64,000 nt of DNA from Cystobacter fuscus (lineage in GTDB: Bacteria > Myxococcota > Myxococcia > Myxococcales > Myxococcaceae): NCBI RefSeq assembly GCF_002305875.1, contig NZ_CP022098.1:4464001-4528000 (forward strand), given 5' to 3'. This document shows, in pieces, positions 1-11,680 of this stretch. The stretch's first letter is position 1. Each line of letters starts with the position of its first letter. Below the pieces are notes generated by a model. The model was not told where the DNA came from. It ran no database searches and saw only the letters and a program-made list of their open reading frames with translations. Position numbers and translations under genes: made by a program.

Positions 1-225
1 GAGGCGGCTCGAGCGGTCGGCGAGCACATGGTTCCTTCTCGGAACCTGTCTCGGAGTTTCCAGTTTCTACGGACCGCACTCAGCGAAATGGCATCCGCCA
101 ACTCGGGTTCATCCTGAGACATCCCCGGCGGACGGTTCGCCAGATAGCAGCCCACCAGGCAAGCGCTCGCTGCCCATGGCTCGGGAACGCCCCACCTTTA
201 CCTTCCCACCATGGGAGGGAAGGCC
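1..225. other. No gene recognised at the left edge
   Basis: I see no convincing coding sequence here. The stretch ends with a purine-rich ribosome site (GGAGGGAAGG) just before the lipoprotein start, so the promoter of that gene should lie in it. Confidence 0.4.
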
Positions 226-510
226 ATGACGAAGACGAAACTGCTGCTGGCGGGTCTGCTCACGGGCGCGGTGGCACTCGGCACGGGCTGTGCGACCACG
301 TCCACCCGGGACACGGAGCCGCCCTCGCCCACCTCGACTCCAGGCATCGGCGGCGCGGGGCTCGATCCGAACCCGGACCACAACATCCCCAACGCGCCCA
401 ATGGCATCGACGGCGATCCGCTCAGCAACCCGGGCACCCCGGCTGCTCCCGCCAACGCGCCCGACCCGGCCGGTGCGGTCGACTCCGGTGAGAGCCTGCC
501 TCAACGCTAG
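226..510 (+). CDS. Small Pro/Asn-rich lipoprotein
   Basis: A 94-residue protein with a lipoprotein signal: basic start (MTKTK), hydrophobic core and a lipobox ending in LGTGC, with Cys at residue 22. The rest is low-complexity (Pro, Asn, Asp, Gly, Ala) with no recognisable domain, so it is probably a small envelope lipoprotein of unknown role. The ATG at 226 is preferred over the in-frame ATG at 211 because GGAGGGAAGG lies directly upstream of 226. The last 27 codons and the downstream hairpin recur about 1 kb away (1434-1552). The export signal is clear; the function is not known. Confidence 0.75.
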   Translation: MTKTKLLLAGLLTGAVALGTGCATTSTRDTEPPSPTSTPGIGGAGLDPNPDHNIPNAPNGIDGDPLSNPGTPAAPANAPDPAGAVDSGESLPQR

Positions 511-548
511 ACGTCCCCTCGCCCTCCACTCGAGAGGGCGAGGGAGCA
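430..548 (+). repeat. 119-bp direct repeat, copy 1 (lipoprotein 3' end plus hairpin)
   Basis: This segment covers the last 27 codons of the lipoprotein gene, its stop and the following hairpin. It aligns without gaps to 1434-1552 (constant offset 1004) with only a few substitutions. Confidence 0.9.
516..544. terminator. Perfect 11-bp stem-loop after the lipoprotein gene
   Basis: Arms CCCTCGCCCTC and GAGGGCGAGGG pair perfectly around a 7-nt loop, six bases after the stop codon. There is no T-tract, so efficiency is uncertain, but position and stability suggest a terminator. The same hairpin recurs at 1520-1548. Confidence 0.6.
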
Positions 549-638
549 TTAAAGGAAGTCGTCGTCCGTGCAGCGCACCGTCACGCGGGGCGAGCCCTTC
601 AGACCCGGACTGACCCACCGGTTGCTCTTGCGGAGATC

Positions 639-1337
639 CTACCGTGCCGAGGCCCGCCGGGCCGACGACTTCGAGGCAGTCCTCTTCTTCCCCGTGGTCT
701 TCTTCGCGGCGGCCTTGCCCAGCGGCTTCTTCGCCGTTTTCCTGGTGGCAGCCTTCTTCTTCGGCGCCGGCGCCTCTTCTTCCTCCGCGGCTTCCTCCTC
801 GTTCGCCTCCTCCGCGACGGCCTGAACGTTCTTTTCGTTCTGCTTGCGGAAGCGGTTGAACGCATCCTTGGAGAAGAGCGAGCTGCCCTCGGCTTGGGCT
901 CGCCGGAACACCTCCTTCAGGCTGTCTCCGGTGAGGCCCGGGTTCTTGAAGTACTCCATCGCCACGCGGCCCATGGCCCAGTTGGCGGCGAAGGCCGGTG
1001 CCACCGTGAGCATCGCGCCGAAGATAGGAATGAGCGCCTTGATGCCCTGCCGCGCCAGCAAGCCCAACCCCGCGGTGGTCCCCAGCTCGAGGATGAGATC
1101 CCGAGCCGACGCCTTGGTGACCTTCCGTCCGTAGATGTGCCCCACGGTCATGACCATGCCGGTCTGGAGGGGCAACATCAGCACCACATCCGACAACGGG
1201 ACGGGCGAGATGGAGACCACCGCGGCCGCGTACGAGCACATGTTGATGACATCTCTCGCTGCCTTGTCCCGGCTCTCCGAAGACACCTTGCTGAAGTCTC
1301 GCGTCCGGATGTCATCCAACGTGTCGAGCCACGACAT
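639..1337 (-). CDS. Hydrophobic protein with a histone-H1-like Lys/Ala C-terminal tail
   Basis: A 232-residue protein. Residues about 25-130 contain several hydrophobic stretches resembling small DUF697-like membrane proteins. They are followed by an acidic Glu/Ala linker and a C-terminal tail of about 45 residues rich in Lys, Ala, Thr and Arg, like histone H1 or HU tails. The ATG at 1337 is chosen because AGGAG sits six bases upstream; an ATG at 1343 is too close to it. The combination suggests a membrane-anchored protein that could contact nucleic acid or another polyanion, but this is inference. The gene lies between the two copies of a 119-bp repeat. Confidence 0.7.
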   Translation of the reverse strand: MSWLDTLDDIRTRDFSKVSSESRDKAARDVINMCSYAAAVVSISPVPLSDVVLMLPLQTGMVMTVGHIYGRKVTKASARDLILELGTTAGLGLLARQGIKALIPIFGAMLTVAPAFAANWAMGRVAMEYFKNPGLTGDSLKEVFRRAQAEGSSLFSKDAFNRFRKQNEKNVQAVAEEANEEEAAEEEEAPAPKKKAATRKTAKKPLGKAAAKKTTGKKRTASKSSARRASAR

Positions 1338-1433
1338 GGTCATCTCCTGGTAGGCTGGAGCGCCGAGCATACGTCGCAAGTTGCACGTTGAACACGGCGC
1401 GCATCGAGAGCGGCCGTTCTTCAAGAAATCCTG

Positions 1434-1552
1434 CCGGGCACCCCGGCCGCTCCCACCAACGCGCCCGATCCGGCCGGTGCGGTCGACTCCGGTGAGAGCC
1501 TGCCTCAACGCCAGACGTCCCCTCGCCCTCCACTCGAGAGGGCGAGGGAGCA
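1434..1552 (+). repeat. 119-bp direct repeat, copy 2 (lipoprotein tail remnant plus hairpin)
   Basis: Near-identical to 430-548. The lipoprotein reading frame is present but has no start, and the stop codon TAG of copy 1 reads CAG here, so this is a non-coding remnant. The retained hairpin now sits just after the end of the minus-strand sugar operon. Confidence 0.9.
1520..1548. terminator. Duplicated stem-loop at the end of the mannitol operon
   Basis: Same 11-bp perfect stem and 7-nt loop as 516-544, only 11 bases beyond the stop of the fructokinase gene on the minus strand. It is well placed to terminate the six-gene operon. Confidence 0.6.
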
Positions 1553-1559
1553 CTCCCGC

Positions 1560-2528
1560 TCAGGAGCGCGGGGTCGCCAGGTCCTCGCGCCTGGGCAGCG
1601 CCGCGTAGGAGCCCGGCCGGGTGACCGTGAACGAACCGCACCGGCACGCGAACTCCAGCGCCTGACGCACCAGCGCCGTGTCGGAGGCCCAGGCCGCCAG
1701 GGTCTTCCGGTTGAGTCGCGCATCCACCACGGTCGAGAGAAACCCTCCGATGAAGGCATCCCCGGCCGCCGTGGTGTCGACGACCTGGACCTTGGGCGGC
1801 GCCACCTGGAGGCGCGTGCGCGCCGTCACCGCCGTCACCGGCTCGCCTCCATCGGTGATGATGACCAGCGCGGCCCCGGCGGCCAGACGGGCCTGGAGCC
1901 AACGCTCCTCGGGCTCGTCCCCCCGCAGCAACTCCAGCTCCTCGCGTGCCAGTTTGATCAGCTGCGCCCGGTCGAGCAGCGCGGTGACCCGGGCGGCGTC
2001 CACGCGGTGGTCCGGCCACAGGTTGGCGCGGATGTTGGCGTCCACGCTGATCATCGCTCCCGCCTTCGCGGCCTCGTCCGCCACCGCGAAGGTCGTGGCG
2101 GTGATGGCCTCTTCCGTCAGCGTGTTCGAGCACAGGTGGAGGATGGACGAGGCGTCGAACAGGTTCGCGGGCAGGTGCTCGGGCCGGTACAGCAGGTCCG
2201 CCGCGGGAGGCCGGTAGAAGTCGAAGCGGCGGTCTCCCGAGGCATCCCGGGACACGAAGGCCAGGGCCGTCTTCGCCGCGCGGGTGCGCTCGACGTGGCG
2301 CACGTCCACGCCGTGCGAGGCCAGCTCAGCGAGGATGAAGTCGCCGAATTGATCCTGACCCAGCATGCCGACGAAGAGGCTCGGTACTCCGAGCCGCGCG
2401 CAGGCCACGGCCACGTTGGCGGGGGCTCCTCCGGCGTACGGCGTGAAGGTCTCCTTCTCGGTGGAGGCGCCCAGGCGGCTGGACAGCATGTCCACCAGGG
2501 CTTCTCCGAAGGCGATGAGGCGCGTCAT
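1560..2528 (-). CDS. mtlZ: PfkB-family sugar kinase, probable fructokinase
   Basis: A 322-residue ribokinase/PfkB-family kinase. It has the N-terminal sugar-binding segment (IAFGEALVDM), the Gly-Gly-Ala-Ala-Asn motif near residue 35, and the C-terminal PfkB signature DTTAAGDAF with catalytic base Asp257. It probably phosphorylates the fructose made by the mannitol dehydrogenase encoded immediately upstream. It is the last gene of the operon, 14 bp after the dehydrogenase. A GTG at 2546 would overlap the dehydrogenase stop, but the ATG at 2528 has GAGGAG upstream and starts at the conserved MTRLIAFGE. The symbol follows the Pseudomonas mtlEFGKDYZ order; a xylulokinase (mtlY) is absent. Confidence 0.88.
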   Translation of the reverse strand: MTRLIAFGEALVDMLSSRLGASTEKETFTPYAGGAPANVAVACARLGVPSLFVGMLGQDQFGDFILAELASHGVDVRHVERTRAAKTALAFVSRDASGDRRFDFYRPPAADLLYRPEHLPANLFDASSILHLCSNTLTEEAITATTFAVADEAAKAGAMISVDANIRANLWPDHRVDAARVTALLDRAQLIKLAREELELLRGDEPEERWLQARLAAGAALVIITDGGEPVTAVTARTRLQVAPPKVQVVDTTAAGDAFIGGFLSTVVDARLNRKTLAAWASDTALVRQALEFACRCGSFTVTRPGSYAALPRREDLATPRS

Positions 2529-2542
2529 GGTGGGTTGGCTCC

Positions 2543-4036
2543 TCACGCCGCGGGCGGGGTCTTGCTCGCGGGATCGAGCGACGTGAGCGTCGCCACGATG
2601 CCCTGGGTGTCGATCTGCTGGCGCAGCTTCAGGTACAGCTCGACGAAGCCCTGGTGCGCCGGAATCTGCGTGCCCACGACCTCCTTGAGCTGGATGAGCG
2701 TCATCGGCGAGTCGCTCGCCATCACCTTCTCGAGCAGGGGGCGCGCGTTGGGCTCGTTGATGGGATAGGCCTCTCCCTTCTCGTCCTTGCCCTTGAGGTA
2801 GCGATCATAGGCGGCGAGGAAGAAGGCGATGCGGTGGTAGGGCCGCCCGTTCTTGAGGATCTCGTGCAGGGTGGGCAGCACGAAGCCGGAGATCTTCGAG
2901 CCGCCGTCCATGCACAGGCGCGCGAGCTGATCTCCCACGGCCCGGTTGCCGAAGCGGCGCAGCAGCGTGTCCTTGTAGGACTCGATGTCGAGCCCGGGCA
3001 GCGATTTGAGCCACACGCCCGCGTCGTGATCCAGGAAGCCGCGCAGGTAGCTGAAGAAGAGCTTGTCGTGCAGGGCGTCGTCCACCTTGCGCAGGCCCGA
3101 CAGGAAGGCCGGGTAGGAGAGCATCGTGTGGGACGCGTTGAGCAGGCGGATCTTCGCCTCCTCGTACGGGGACACGTCCTTCGTGAACATCACGCCCACC
3201 TCGTGCCAGTCGGGGCGGCCGTTGCGGAAGTCATCCTCCAGCACCCACTGGATGAAGTCCTCGCAGATGACGGGCGCGGCGTCGTCCACCTGGGTCAGCT
3301 CGCGCAGCTTCTGCCTGGCGGCGGCGTCCGTGGCCGGAGTGATTCGGTCCACCATGCCGTTGGGGAAGCCCACCTCGCGCTCGATCCACTCCGCGAGCTC
3401 CGCGGACCTCGCCCGGGCGAAGGCCACCACGGCGCGCCGGGCCTGGGCGCCGTTGTGGCGCAGGTTGTCGCAGGACATGACGGTGAAGGGCTTCACGCCC
3501 GCCTTGCGCCGGCGCTCCAGCGCTCCGACGATGTAGCCGAACGCGCCCTGGGGGGCTTCCGGGTGCGCCAGGTCATGCGCCACCGTGGGGTGCTCCAGGT
3601 TGAAGCGGCCGTGCTCGTCGAGCAGGTAGCCGCCCTCGGTGATGGTCAGCGAGACGATGCGGATGTCCGGATGGCTCAGCTTCGCCAGCACCGCCTCGGC
3701 GCTGTCCGGGGCGTAGAGGTACTCCACCATGCACTCCACGACGCGCGAGACGTGCGAGCCGTCCGGCGCCATCTCGCTCACGGTGTACAGGCCGTTCTGC
3801 TTCTTCATCGCCGCGGCCATGGCGGCGTCCTGGGGCAGCAGGTTGATGCCGCAGATGCCCCAGCCCTCCTGGCCGGGCCGGGCCAGCGCGCGGTCGGTGT
3901 AGATGGCCTGGTGCGCGCGATGGAACCCGCCCACGCCGATGTGGGCGATGCCGGCGCGCACCTTGGTGCGGTCATGGCCGGGGCGGACGATGGAGGCGGG
4001 CAGGGTGGAGAGATGGGCCTGATCGAGGGTATGCAT
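2543..4036 (-). CDS. mtlD: Mannitol 2-dehydrogenase (polyol-specific long-chain dehydrogenase)
   Basis: A 497-residue NAD-dependent long-chain polyol dehydrogenase, close to the usual family size of about 490. Visible features are the N-terminal nucleotide-binding loop (HIGVGGFHRAHQ) and the catalytic block KIRLLNASH, with Lys295, Asn300 and His303; these match by position the catalytic Lys/Asn/His of the Pseudomonas fluorescens enzyme. It should oxidise D-mannitol (and possibly D-arabinitol or sorbitol) to the ketose in the cytoplasm. It sits between the transporter ATPase and fructokinase genes with gaps of about 15 bp. Fructuronate or tagaturonate reductase is the main alternative within the family; the context favours mannitol. 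Confidence 0.9.
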   Translation of the reverse strand: MHTLDQAHLSTLPASIVRPGHDRTKVRAGIAHIGVGGFHRAHQAIYTDRALARPGQEGWGICGINLLPQDAAMAAAMKKQNGLYTVSEMAPDGSHVSRVVECMVEYLYAPDSAEAVLAKLSHPDIRIVSLTITEGGYLLDEHGRFNLEHPTVAHDLAHPEAPQGAFGYIVGALERRRKAGVKPFTVMSCDNLRHNGAQARRAVVAFARARSAELAEWIEREVGFPNGMVDRITPATDAAARQKLRELTQVDDAAPVICEDFIQWVLEDDFRNGRPDWHEVGVMFTKDVSPYEEAKIRLLNASHTMLSYPAFLSGLRKVDDALHDKLFFSYLRGFLDHDAGVWLKSLPGLDIESYKDTLLRRFGNRAVGDQLARLCMDGGSKISGFVLPTLHEILKNGRPYHRIAFFLAAYDRYLKGKDEKGEAYPINEPNARPLLEKVMASDSPMTLIQLKEVVGTQIPAHQGFVELYLKLRQQIDTQGIVATLTSLDPASKTPPAA

Positions 4037-4051
4037 GGTCGAGGGGGTGCT

Positions 4052-5134
<1,083 letters not shown>

Positions 5135-5146
5135 GGACGTATTCCG

Positions 5147-5980
<834 letters not shown>

Positions 5981-5992
5981 GGTGGGGGAGTT

Positions 5993-6874
<882 letters not shown>

Positions 6875-6931
6875 CGAGGTACTCCAAGGGGGGTCAGCGG
6901 TGGGGTAGGGGGCGGCGTGGCGCGTGTGTGA

Positions 6932-8251
6932 CTACTTGAAGTAGCCCGCGCGCTTCATCGTGCGCTGCACCGATTCGTTCAGGGTCTTCAGCTCCGCGTC
7001 GACCTTGGTGCTGCCCGTGAGGGCGCCGGAGATGCTCTTGCCCACGAGCGTGCCGATGGCCTGGAACTCGGGGATGGTGGCGAACTGGACGCCGGTGTAC
7101 GGCACGGGCTTGAGCGTGGGCGAGTCGGGGTTGGCCGTCTGGATGGCCTCCTGGGTGACGCGCGCGAAGGGCGTGGCCTTCATGTACTCGGCGTTGGCGT
7201 AGGTGGACAGGCGCGTGCCCGGCGGCATCGCGGAGATGCCATGGCGCTTGGCCACGAGGTTGGCGTACTCCTTGGACGTGGCCCACTGGATGAAGTCGAA
7301 CGCGGCCTGCTGCTGCTTGGAGCTGGTGGGGACCGCCAGCGCCCACGTCCACAGCCAGGAGCTGCCCTTGGGGGTGACCTGGCGCGGCGCCTTGACGAAG
7401 CCCACCTTGTCCGGCACCTGGCTCTGCGTCTTGTCGGTGACGAAGGCCCCCGCCACGCTCGCGTCCACCCACATGGCACATTTGCCCGCGTTGAACAGCG
7501 TGAGGTTCTCGTTGAATCCGTTGCTGCTCGGCCCCGGCGGGCCGAACTTGCTCAGCAGATCCACGTAGAAGTTCACCGCCTGGCTCCACTCGGGCGTGGT
7601 GAGCTGGGGTTGCCACTTCTCGTCGAACCAGCGTCCGCCGTAGGCGTTCACGATGGTGGTGACGAGCGCCATGTTCTCGCCCCAGCCCGCCTTGCCGCGC
7701 AGACAGATGCCGTACACGTTCTTGGAGGGATCGTGCAGCTTCTCCGCGAAGCCGCGGATCTCCGTCCAGGTGGGCTCCTCGGGCATCTTCAGGCCCTTGG
7801 CCGCGAACAAGTCCGTGCGGTAGTAGGTGATGGAGCCCTCGGAGTAGAAGGGCAGCGCGCGCAGCTTGCCGTCCACGCTCAACTGCTTGCGCACGTTGGG
7901 CATGAGATCGTCCACGTCATACGTGGGCGAGAACTTCTCCAGCGGCAGGAGCCAGTTCTTGCGCCCCCACATGGGCGCCTCGTACGCCCCGATGGTGATG
8001 ATGTCGAACTGCCCGCCCCCGGTGGTGATGTCCGTGGTGAGCCGCTGGCGCAGCGTGTTCTCCTCGAGCACCACCCAGCGCAGCTCCACATCGGGATGCT
8101 GCTCCGTATAGGTCTTCGACAGCGCCTGCATGCGGACCATGTCACCGTTGTTGACGGTGCCAATCGTCAGCGTGGTGGCGGCCAGGGCACTGCCAGAACC
8201 CAGCAACAATCCGAGCCCAAAAGCGGTGCGGGCAGCGAATGATTTCTTCAT
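6932..8251 (-). CDS. mtlE: Periplasmic sugar-binding protein of the mannitol/sorbitol ABC transporter
   Basis: A 439-residue family-1 extracellular solute-binding protein. The start at 8251 gives a signal peptide (MKKSFAARTAFGLGLLLG, cleavage after SALA) and has GGAG about 8 bases upstream; an earlier in-frame start would destroy the signal. It should capture polyol in the periplasm and deliver it to the MtlF/MtlG channel. It is the first gene of the operon, as usual for such systems. No lipobox, so it is probably soluble. Confidence 0.92.
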   Translation of the reverse strand: MKKSFAARTAFGLGLLLGSGSALAATTLTIGTVNNGDMVRMQALSKTYTEQHPDVELRWVVLEENTLRQRLTTDITTGGGQFDIITIGAYEAPMWGRKNWLLPLEKFSPTYDVDDLMPNVRKQLSVDGKLRALPFYSEGSITYYRTDLFAAKGLKMPEEPTWTEIRGFAEKLHDPSKNVYGICLRGKAGWGENMALVTTIVNAYGGRWFDEKWQPQLTTPEWSQAVNFYVDLLSKFGPPGPSSNGFNENLTLFNAGKCAMWVDASVAGAFVTDKTQSQVPDKVGFVKAPRQVTPKGSSWLWTWALAVPTSSKQQQAAFDFIQWATSKEYANLVAKRHGISAMPPGTRLSTYANAEYMKATPFARVTQEAIQTANPDSPTLKPVPYTGVQFATIPEFQAIGTLVGKSISGALTGSTKVDAELKTLNESVQRTMKRAGYFK

Positions 8252-8433
8252 GTGGCGACTCCAGGAACAGACGCCACGACACACGCGGAGCGCATGTCGG
8301 GACGGTCGGGGGAACTTTGAGGCGAGGTGTCGGACTTCGACACCCTCAGTCCATCAAATCCCCTCAACCTGATCCAAGAGGATTCACCTCGAGCTCGCTT
8401 ATCTCAGGTGACGAGAGTTCAGCTGATGAGCAT
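8252..8433 (-). promoter_or_regulatory. Probable promoter region of the mannitol operon
   Basis: These 182 bases separate the operon from the helicase gene, which lies on the same strand and ends at 8434. The operon promoter and the helicase terminator should be here. I see no convincing -35/-10, sigma-54 site or operator, and no regulator gene (MtlR-type) is adjacent. Confidence 0.4.
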
Positions 8434-10158
8434 TCAGCCCCGATCGCGGCGCACCTGGGCCTTGCGGCCACGCAGCGTGGTCTGACGCAACGCGGCGATG
8501 ACTTGATCCGCGAGCGACTCGGGGACCTCGACGAGCGAGTACGTGTCGCCAATCTGGATGGCGCCGATGCGCTTGCCTTCCACGCCCGCCTCGCCCGCGA
8601 TGGCGCCCACGAGATCCGAGGGTCGCACGCCGGCCTGGCGGCCCACGCCGATGAACAGCCGCGCCATGTCGAAGGACGCGTCGGGCGGCGCGCGGCGCTT
8701 GGCGCTGCGAGGCGCGTCCGGTCGGGTGCCGGGCCCGGCGGGGCGCTCGCCGGAGCGGGGGCCCCGGGGCGCGCGAGGACCCTTGTCCGACGGCGGGGTC
8801 ACCAGGGGGATCTCCTCCTCCTCCTCGCTCTGACCATCCACCTGTGCGTCGTGGAGCAGCTTCACCGCGGCGGCCGCCACGTCCACCAGGTCGAACTCGG
8901 AGGCGAGGCTCTCCACGACGGAGCGGTAGGAGTCGAGCTCGCCCGCGACGAGCGCCTCGCGCAGGGAGGCGCGCACGAGCTCCAGCCGACGCGCGCGCAG
9001 GTCGGCCACGGTGGGCACGGTAGCCAGTTCGATCTTCTGGCCGGTGAGCTTCTCGATGTTGCGCAGCAGCCGGTGCTCGCGGGGCTCGGCGAGGGTGATG
9101 GCCACGCCCTCGCGTCCGGCGCGGCCCGTGCGGCCGATGCGGTGCACGTACGCCTCGGGCGCGTTGGGCACGTCGTAGTTGACGACGTGGGACAGCTTCT
9201 CGATGTCCAGTCCGCGCGCGGCCACGTCCGTGGCGATGAGCAGCTCCACCGCGTGGCTCTTGAACTGCTTGAGCACGCGGTCGCGCTGCGACTGATCCAT
9301 GCCGCCGTGGAGCGCCTGGGCGCGCCAGCCCCGGCCGTTGAGCGACACGGTGAGCTCATCCACCTCGGTGCGCGTGCGGCAGAAGACGATGGCGGTGGTG
9401 GGAGCCTCCACGTCCAGCACGCGCCCGAGCGTGGCGGCCTTGAAGGGGCGCGGGACGATATAGGCCACCTGGCGCACGCGGGGCCCGGTGCCGGCGGGCA
9501 GCTTCTCCTTGGCGATCTTCACGTGCACGGGCGAGTGCAGGTGCCGCTCGGCGATGGAGGCGATGCGCGGGGGCAGGGTGGCCGAGAAGAGCGCCGTCTG
9601 CCGCTCCTGGGGGGTGGCATCGAGGATGGCTTCCAGGTCCTCGGCGAAGCCCATGTCGAGCATCTCGTCGGCCTCGTCGAGCACCACGGTGCGCAGCGAG
9701 TCGAGCAGGAGCGACTGGCGCTTGAGGTGATCCAACGCGCGTCCGGGCGTGGCGACGACCACGTCCACGCCGCGCTTGAGCACGCGCAGCTGCTGGCCGA
9801 TGGGCTGGCCGCCGTAGAGCGGCAGCACGCTCACGCCCATCTTCTGACCATAGCGGTGGATGGCCTCGGCCACCTGCATGGCCAGCTCGCGCGTGGGCAC
9901 GAGCACGAGCGCGGACGTGGAGAAGGGCGCGCGCTGGCCCGGGGTGAGCCGCTGCAGCAGCGGCAGGGAGAAGGCGGCGGTCTTTCCCGTTCCCGTGGCG
10001 GCGATGCCCAGCAAGTCCTTGCCAGCGATCAACGGGGGCAGGGCGGCGCGCTGGATGGGCGTGGGCTCCTCGTAGCCGAGTGCGCCGAGCGCCTCCACGA
10101 GGGGGGCATCCAGGCCCAGTTGTTCGAAAGTGGGGATGGTATCGGAGGGGGTGTTCAC
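8434..10158 (-). CDS. deaD: DEAD-box RNA helicase with DbpA-type RNA-binding domain
   Basis: A 574-residue ATP-dependent RNA helicase. Motifs in order: Q motif (EEPTPIQ), motif I ATGTGKT, motif II DEAD, motif III SAT, then motifs IVa-VI ending HRIGRTGRAG. A charged linker follows, and a C-terminal DbpA-like RNA-binding domain (about residues 500-570, starting RLFIGVGRQAG). The family remodels RNA during ribosome assembly and cold adaptation. The start codon is GTG at 10158, with no strong ribosome site. It lies 30 bp downstream of a sensor kinase gene on the same strand, so some read-through is possible. Confidence 0.93.
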   Translation of the reverse strand: MNTPSDTIPTFEQLGLDAPLVEALGALGYEEPTPIQRAALPPLIAGKDLLGIAATGTGKTAAFSLPLLQRLTPGQRAPFSTSALVLVPTRELAMQVAEAIHRYGQKMGVSVLPLYGGQPIGQQLRVLKRGVDVVVATPGRALDHLKRQSLLLDSLRTVVLDEADEMLDMGFAEDLEAILDATPQERQTALFSATLPPRIASIAERHLHSPVHVKIAKEKLPAGTGPRVRQVAYIVPRPFKAATLGRVLDVEAPTTAIVFCRTRTEVDELTVSLNGRGWRAQALHGGMDQSQRDRVLKQFKSHAVELLIATDVAARGLDIEKLSHVVNYDVPNAPEAYVHRIGRTGRAGREGVAITLAEPREHRLLRNIEKLTGQKIELATVPTVADLRARRLELVRASLREALVAGELDSYRSVVESLASEFDLVDVAAAAVKLLHDAQVDGQSEEEEEIPLVTPPSDKGPRAPRGPRSGERPAGPGTRPDAPRSAKRRAPPDASFDMARLFIGVGRQAGVRPSDLVGAIAGEAGVEGKRIGAIQIGDTYSLVEVPESLADQVIAALRQTTLRGRKAQVRRDRG

Positions 10159-10188
10159 GTTGCGGCCGCTTGTAGCACCGCCTCCGGC

Positions 10189-11520
10189 TCAGGTCTCTTG
10201 GCTCGGAGAAGGGGGCGCGGAGGACTGGTTCAATGTGAGAATGAACCGGGTGCCGCCCTCGGGCCGGTTTTCCACGGAGAGCGTTCCGCCCACCCGGAGC
10301 ACGTACTCCCGGCAAAGGGCGAGCCCCAGGCCCACACCCCTCGTGGAGTACGGGGGGCTGAAGAAGGGATCGAAGAGCCGGGGCAGCACGTCCTGGGGAA
10401 TCCCCGGCCCGTCGTCCTCCACCACCACCTGGACGTCGCGGGCGGTCCGCCAGGCCTTCAAGAGGATGCGCGCGGGGCGCTCGGGCTCGGCCTCCTCCAG
10501 TGTCTGCGCCGCGTGGAGCAGCAGGTTGAGCAGCACCTGCATCAGGTGCCGCTGTCCCAGCCGGACGTTGGGCAGCTCCTCGGAAAGGTCCAACACCACC
10601 TCGCTCCGGGAGTGCAGCCGCGACAGGGCCAGCCGTCGCGCCTCCTCCATGGCCTGGCGGGGCGAGCCCTCCTGCTCGGGGGCGCCCATGGGGTGCGAGT
10701 ACTGCCTGAGCTCCGTGATGATCCGCTGGATGCGCAGCACGCCCTGGCGCGTCTCGTCCAGCAGCTCGTGCAGCTCCTCCACGTCGGTGGGCCTGTCCGT
10801 GCTCGTCAGCGCGTGCTGCAGGTAGTGCAGGTTGGACTTCACGAAGGCCAGGGGGTTGTTCACCTCGTGCGCCACGCCGGCCGCGAGCTGCCCCACCATC
10901 ATCAGCCGCTCCATGTCCGCGCGTTCGCTCTCGGCGTGGCGCCGCAACCGCTCGCTCTCGGCCAGCCGCTCCAGGGCCTGGAGCCGCTCCTCCTGCGCCA
11001 GTTGCTCCGCCTGACGCAGCTTCCGGTAGCTCCTGCCCGCGTAGAGCCCGATGCTACCGATGGCTCCATAGGAGAGCATCTGGGGCAGGAAGCCGCGCGG
11101 CGGGATGCCCGCGAAGTGGTTGATGAGCAGGATCGCCCCCATCATCGCCACGAGCGACACCAGCGTCGGCAGCCGGGCGTTGGGGGTGAACATCGACACC
11201 AGGAGCGGCACGGACACGAGCGTCACGAGGTAGGGGCTCTCGGTCCCTCCGGTCAGCAGGGTGAGCTGGGTCATGCACACGAGGCACACCAGTCCGGACA
11301 GGAGTCCGGGCGTCCCGGACTTCATGTGCCCCGAGCCCACCCCCACGCCCAGCAGGACGAAGCTGGCGATCCAGGAGAGCTGGACGCGCACCGTGGCCTC
11401 CACCGCCGTCCAGACGAAGCCGGACAGCGCGCACCGGGCCAGCATGGTCACCAGGATGATCGCCGCGGAGACGAAGAAGACCCGGCTTCTGACCCGGCGG
11501 GCGGCGAGCATGGTCTTCAT
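10189..11520 (-). CDS. Membrane sensor histidine kinase
   Basis: A 443-residue kinase. The first 165 residues form about five or six hydrophobic segments, with no large periplasmic sensor. A short coiled coil (about 165-205) leads into the H-box GVAHEVNNPLAF, phosphoacceptor His218, then HATPase with N-box (NLLLHAAQTL), G1 (VEDDGPGIP), F-box (FDPFFSPPY) and G2 (GVGLGLALC). The N-box lacks the usual second Asn-Ala order but looks functional. No response regulator is adjacent, so it is an orphan kinase, common in myxobacteria. The signal is unknown. Confidence 0.9.
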   Translation of the reverse strand: MKTMLAARRVRSRVFFVSAAIILVTMLARCALSGFVWTAVEATVRVQLSWIASFVLLGVGVGSGHMKSGTPGLLSGLVCLVCMTQLTLLTGGTESPYLVTLVSVPLLVSMFTPNARLPTLVSLVAMMGAILLINHFAGIPPRGFLPQMLSYGAIGSIGLYAGRSYRKLRQAEQLAQEERLQALERLAESERLRRHAESERADMERLMMVGQLAAGVAHEVNNPLAFVKSNLHYLQHALTSTDRPTDVEELHELLDETRQGVLRIQRIITELRQYSHPMGAPEQEGSPRQAMEEARRLALSRLHSRSEVVLDLSEELPNVRLGQRHLMQVLLNLLLHAAQTLEEAEPERPARILLKAWRTARDVQVVVEDDGPGIPQDVLPRLFDPFFSPPYSTRGVGLGLALCREYVLRVGGTLSVENRPEGGTRFILTLNQSSAPPSPSQET

Positions 11521-11680
11521 GGGGGATTCATGGGGGGAGGATCAGGTTGCCATGGGGGGGTGTCATACGGCGCGGGCCGGTGGCGGCGCCCGGGGCAAAC
11601 ATCTGGTTTCGGACACTGGCTGAAACACCGCTTGCCGGGAGCGAAGTGCCGCTCGAAGGGGACGCGTGGACTCGGCCCCC

